Of a stretch of 7,401 nt of DNA, positions 5,705 to 7,401 are shown one piece after another. How positions within the stretch are numbered: position 1 is the stretch's first letter; each line of letters begins with the position of its first letter. The stretch covers positions 1 through 7,401 of the forward strand of contig SKWC01000379.1 of assembly GCA_007129145.1 (NCBI GenBank). Direction: 5' to 3'. The stretch is from Rubritepida sp. GTDB lineage: Bacteria; Pseudomonadota; Alphaproteobacteria; Acetobacterales; Acetobacteraceae. Position numbers and translations under genes: made by a program. The notes below the pieces were generated by a model that worked only from the letters and a program-made list of their open reading frames with translations, searched no databases and was not told where the DNA came from.

Positions 5705-6505
5705 ATGGCGGGCAGGCTTGAGGGCAAGGTGGCGTTCATCAGCGGCGCGGGCTCGGTGGGGCCAGGCTGGGGCAATGGCCGCGCGATGGCCGTGCGCTTC
5801 GCCGAGGAGGGCGCGCGCATCTTCGGCACCGACCGCAACCCCGATTCGATGGCCGAGACCGCGGCACGCGTCGCGGAGGCGGGCGGCACCTTCGTCCCCA
5901 TGGAATGCGATGCCACCGACAGCGCGTCCTGGGCCGCCGCGGTGGCCGCCTGCATGGAACGCTTCGGGCGGATCGACATACTGGTGAACAATGTCGGGGG
6001 CTCGGCCGCGGGCGGGCCGGTCGAGATGGCCGAGGCGGTGTGGAACGCGCAGATCGCGGCCAACCTCACCTCCGTGTTCCTGGGCTGCAAGCATGTGCTG
6101 CCGGTGATGGAAGCCCAAGGCGGGGGCGCCATCGTCAACCTGGCCTCGACCTCGGGCATCCGCTGGACGGGCTCGGCGCAGGTCGCCTATGCGGCGTCCA
6201 AGGCGGGGGTCATCCAGCTCTCGCGCGTGGTGGCCGCGCAATACGCGGCGCGGGGGATCCGCGTGAACACCATCCTCCCCGGCCAGCTGCACACGCCGAT
6301 GGTCGAGGTCCGGCTGGCCGGCCAGCGCGCCGGCGGCGATGTCGAGAAGCTGCTGGCGCAGCGGCTGTCGCGCATCCCGCTGGGCTTCGCCGGCGACGGG
6401 CGCGACACCGCCGAGGCCGCGCTGTACCTCGCATCCGATGCGGCGCGCTTCGTGACCGGCACCGAGCTGGTGGTGGATGGGGGCATGTCGGTGCGGGTCG
6501 GCTGA
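5705..6505 (+). CDS. Short-chain dehydrogenase/reductase (SDR)
   Basis: A 266-residue classical SDR, a cytoplasmic NAD(P)(H)-dependent oxidoreductase acting on an alcohol or carbonyl group. The cofactor loop is SGAGSVGPGWGNGRA (13-27), longer than the usual TGxxxGxG. Asp43 at the end of the second strand suggests NAD preference. Further motifs are NNVG (95-98), Asn120, catalytic Ser148 in NLAST, and Tyr162 with Lys166 in YAASK, followed by RVNTILPG (186-193). The C-terminal VTGTELVVDGGMSV (250-263) is typical of FabG-like enzymes. All four catalytic residues are intact. The start is set by GGAGGA at 5691-5696; the same frame is open far upstream but has no SDR resemblance there. It lies 32 bp after cytochrome b561 and may be in the same operon or have its own promoter. 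The substrate is unknown, and it is not clearly fabG. Confidence 0.92.
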   Translation: MAGRLEGKVAFISGAGSVGPGWGNGRAMAVRFAEEGARIFGTDRNPDSMAETAARVAEAGGTFVPMECDATDSASWAAAVAACMERFGRIDILVNNVGGSAAGGPVEMAEAVWNAQIAANLTSVFLGCKHVLPVMEAQGGGAIVNLASTSGIRWTGSAQVAYAASKAGVIQLSRVVAAQYAARGIRVNTILPGQLHTPMVEVRLAGQRAGGDVEKLLAQRLSRIPLGFAGDGRDTAEAALYLASDAARFVTGTELVVDGGMSVRVG

Positions 6506-6525
6506 GCCCCGCCCGCGCGTCCTTC

Positions 6526-7164
6526 TCAGGGGAATTGCAGCCGCATCATCGGCAGGCCCTCGCCCACCCATTGCTCGGCATGGGTGATGCGGCCTTGCGT
6601 GTCCTCGGCCCAGAAGCTGTTCACGATGGCGGGCCCGCCGGCCACGCGGCAGCGCTCCTCGATCAGGACGAAGCCCGCCTCGGCCGCCGGGCCGGCCCGC
6701 AGCCGGCAGTCGAAGGCGATGCCGAAGCGCATGGTCTCGGGACGGCGCGAGGCGCCGGCCGTGTCTACCAGCCGGCGCGATTGCGCGCTGTTGCGCAGCA
6801 GTTCGGCCGGGTTCTCCAGCGGGTCGGGCCCGTCGAAGCGCGTGCCGGTGATGATGGTGGACAGCCCAGCGGTGCCCACCACCCGCGCGCCATCGGTCGC
6901 CACCACAAGGCCCCCCGGCGCGCGCCACAGCCGCCGGCTGCCCTGCTGCTGGATCAGCGCCGCGCTGGCACTGCGCCCGCCGATCTGCAGCCGCAGCCGC
7001 GGCACGCCCTGGGGCAGCTCCCCGCTTTCCGCCGCCGCGATGGCCAGGCGGTCGGGCTCGGCCGGGTCGGAATCGCGCCCGCCCAGCAGCCCGCGCGGAT
7101 CGGGCAGTCCGGCGCAGGCTGCCAGCAGGGCGGGTAGGAGCATCAGGGCGGCGAAGCGGCGCAT
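6526..7164 (-). CDS. YjbF/GfcB-family outer-membrane lipoprotein
   Basis: A 212-residue lipoprotein. Residues 1-16 form a lipoprotein signal (MRRFAALMLLPALLAA) with a lipobox LAAC, so Cys17 would be lipidated. The C-terminal part matches what I know of the YjbF/GfcB family: GGLVVATDGARVVGTAGL (84-101), an RFGIAFDC segment with Cys153, an EERC segment with Cys172 that may form a disulfide with it, and FWAEDTQGRITHAEQWVG (184-201). Family members sit in clusters for exopolysaccharide or group 4 capsule export (yjbEFGH, gfcABCD), but no companion is visible here. The ATG at 7162-7164 gives the basic signal start MRRF and has AGGA a few bases upstream; a second in-frame ATG at residue 8 would remove the two Arg. 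It is convergent with the SDR, with 20 bp between stops and no clear terminator. The lipoprotein call is firm and the family call moderate. Confidence 0.75.
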   Translation of the reverse strand: MRRFAALMLLPALLAACAGLPDPRGLLGGRDSDPAEPDRLAIAAAESGELPQGVPRLRLQIGGRSASAALIQQQGSRRLWRAPGGLVVATDGARVVGTAGLSTIITGTRFDGPDPLENPAELLRNSAQSRRLVDTAGASRRPETMRFGIAFDCRLRAGPAAEAGFVLIEERCRVAGGPAIVNSFWAEDTQGRITHAEQWVGEGLPMMRLQFP

Positions 7165-7251
7165 CCCTGTCCTGATAGCGGGGCAAGCCCGCGCCGGGGA
7201 AGGGCGCAGGTGGCTTGCGGCGGCGCGGCAAAACCCGCACAGACGCGGTCA

Positions 7252-7401
7252 ATGTCCGCCCCGCATCCCGTCCCGTCCCTCGGCTCGGCCCGTCGGATCG
7301 TGGTGAAGATCGGCTCCGCCCTTCTGGTGGAGGAGGCCGTGGCCGAGCCGCGCGCCGCCTGGCTCGCCTCCGTCGCCGCCGACGTCGCCGCCCTGCGCGC
7401 C
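7252..7401 (+). CDS. proB: Glutamate 5-kinase, N-terminal fragment
   Basis: Fifty codons run from the ATG at 7252-7254 to the window edge without a stop. The peptide has RRIVVKIGSALLV (14-26), the first strand and phosphate-binding loop of the amino-acid kinase fold as found in ProB, followed by RAAWLASVAADVAALRA, which matches the first helix of ProB. The enzyme phosphorylates glutamate with ATP as the first step of proline synthesis in the cytoplasm. The feedback-sensing and PUA regions lie outside the window. No Shine-Dalgarno sequence precedes the ATG, and the 87-bp divergent spacer (7165-7251) shows no convincing promoter boxes, so an in-frame alternative start cannot be excluded. Other amino-acid kinases share the loop, but the following helix favours ProB. 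Confidence 0.85.
   Translation, partial: MSAPHPVPSLGSARRIVVKIGSALLVEEAVAEPRAAWLASVAADVAALRA

Noticed and set aside
6506..6525. Terminator between the SDR and the lipoprotein gene
   Set aside because: The 20-bp GC-rich gap has no stem with a following T-run on either strand.
7171..7176. TATCAG (minus strand) as a -10 box for the lipoprotein gene
   Set aside because: It lies so close to the ATG that the ribosome-binding site would not be in the transcript, and there is no -35 box at proper spacing.
5669..7252. 527-codon minus-strand open frame across the SDR and lipoprotein genes
   Set aside because: It overlaps two real genes in other frames, has an Arg/Pro/Ala-rich translation without motifs, and has no coherent start signal.

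Overview
The window is about 70% GC, nearly all of it protein-coding, and shows strong G/C preference at third codon positions. Gene content suggests an alphaproteobacterium, most likely of the Acetobacteraceae (Roseomonas-like). That placement is inferred from protein style and base composition; no rRNA or marker gene is present. There are eight complete genes and two genes cut by the window edges. I see no tRNA, rRNA, CRISPR array, insertion sequence, phage gene or integration site, so this looks like ordinary chromosomal backbone.

Layout. Positions 1-161 (minus) hold the N-terminus of an unidentified Ala/Pro-rich protein. Divergent from it, 357-2401 (plus) is a two-gene unit: a fumarylacetoacetate hydrolase-fold enzyme and a zinc-dependent medium-chain alcohol dehydrogenase, probably one catabolic operon. 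It converges, with only 4 bp between stop codons, on a minus-strand pair (2406-4463): a MoxR-family AAA+ ATPase followed by its partner VWA (CoxE-like) protein. These two form a known type of chaperone/cofactor-insertion module, but no client enzyme is visible here.

A 100-bp divergent intergenic region (4464-4563) separates the MoxR gene from a plus-strand run: a His-rich, exported Spy/CpxP-like protein, a cytochrome b561 membrane protein, and a short-chain dehydrogenase/reductase (4564-6505). The 100-bp spacer carries three ACGCAGC direct repeats spaced 42 and 21 bp apart, a possible operator. The gap before the reductase contains a hairpin whose 3' arm is that gene's Shine-Dalgarno sequence. 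Convergent to the reductase is a minus-strand YjbF/GfcB-type outer-membrane lipoprotein (6526-7164). Divergent from that, the window ends in the start of proB (glutamate 5-kinase, proline synthesis).

Working together: the hydrolase and alcohol dehydrogenase probably act in one oxidation/hydrolysis route of unknown substrate. MoxR and VWA act as a pair. The exported His-rich protein and cytochrome b561 would both act at the inner membrane/periplasm, suggesting envelope metal or redox stress handling. No wholly new system is evident. The best leads are the repeats in the divergent spacer, the hairpin over the ribosome-binding site, and the MoxR-VWA pair with no client.
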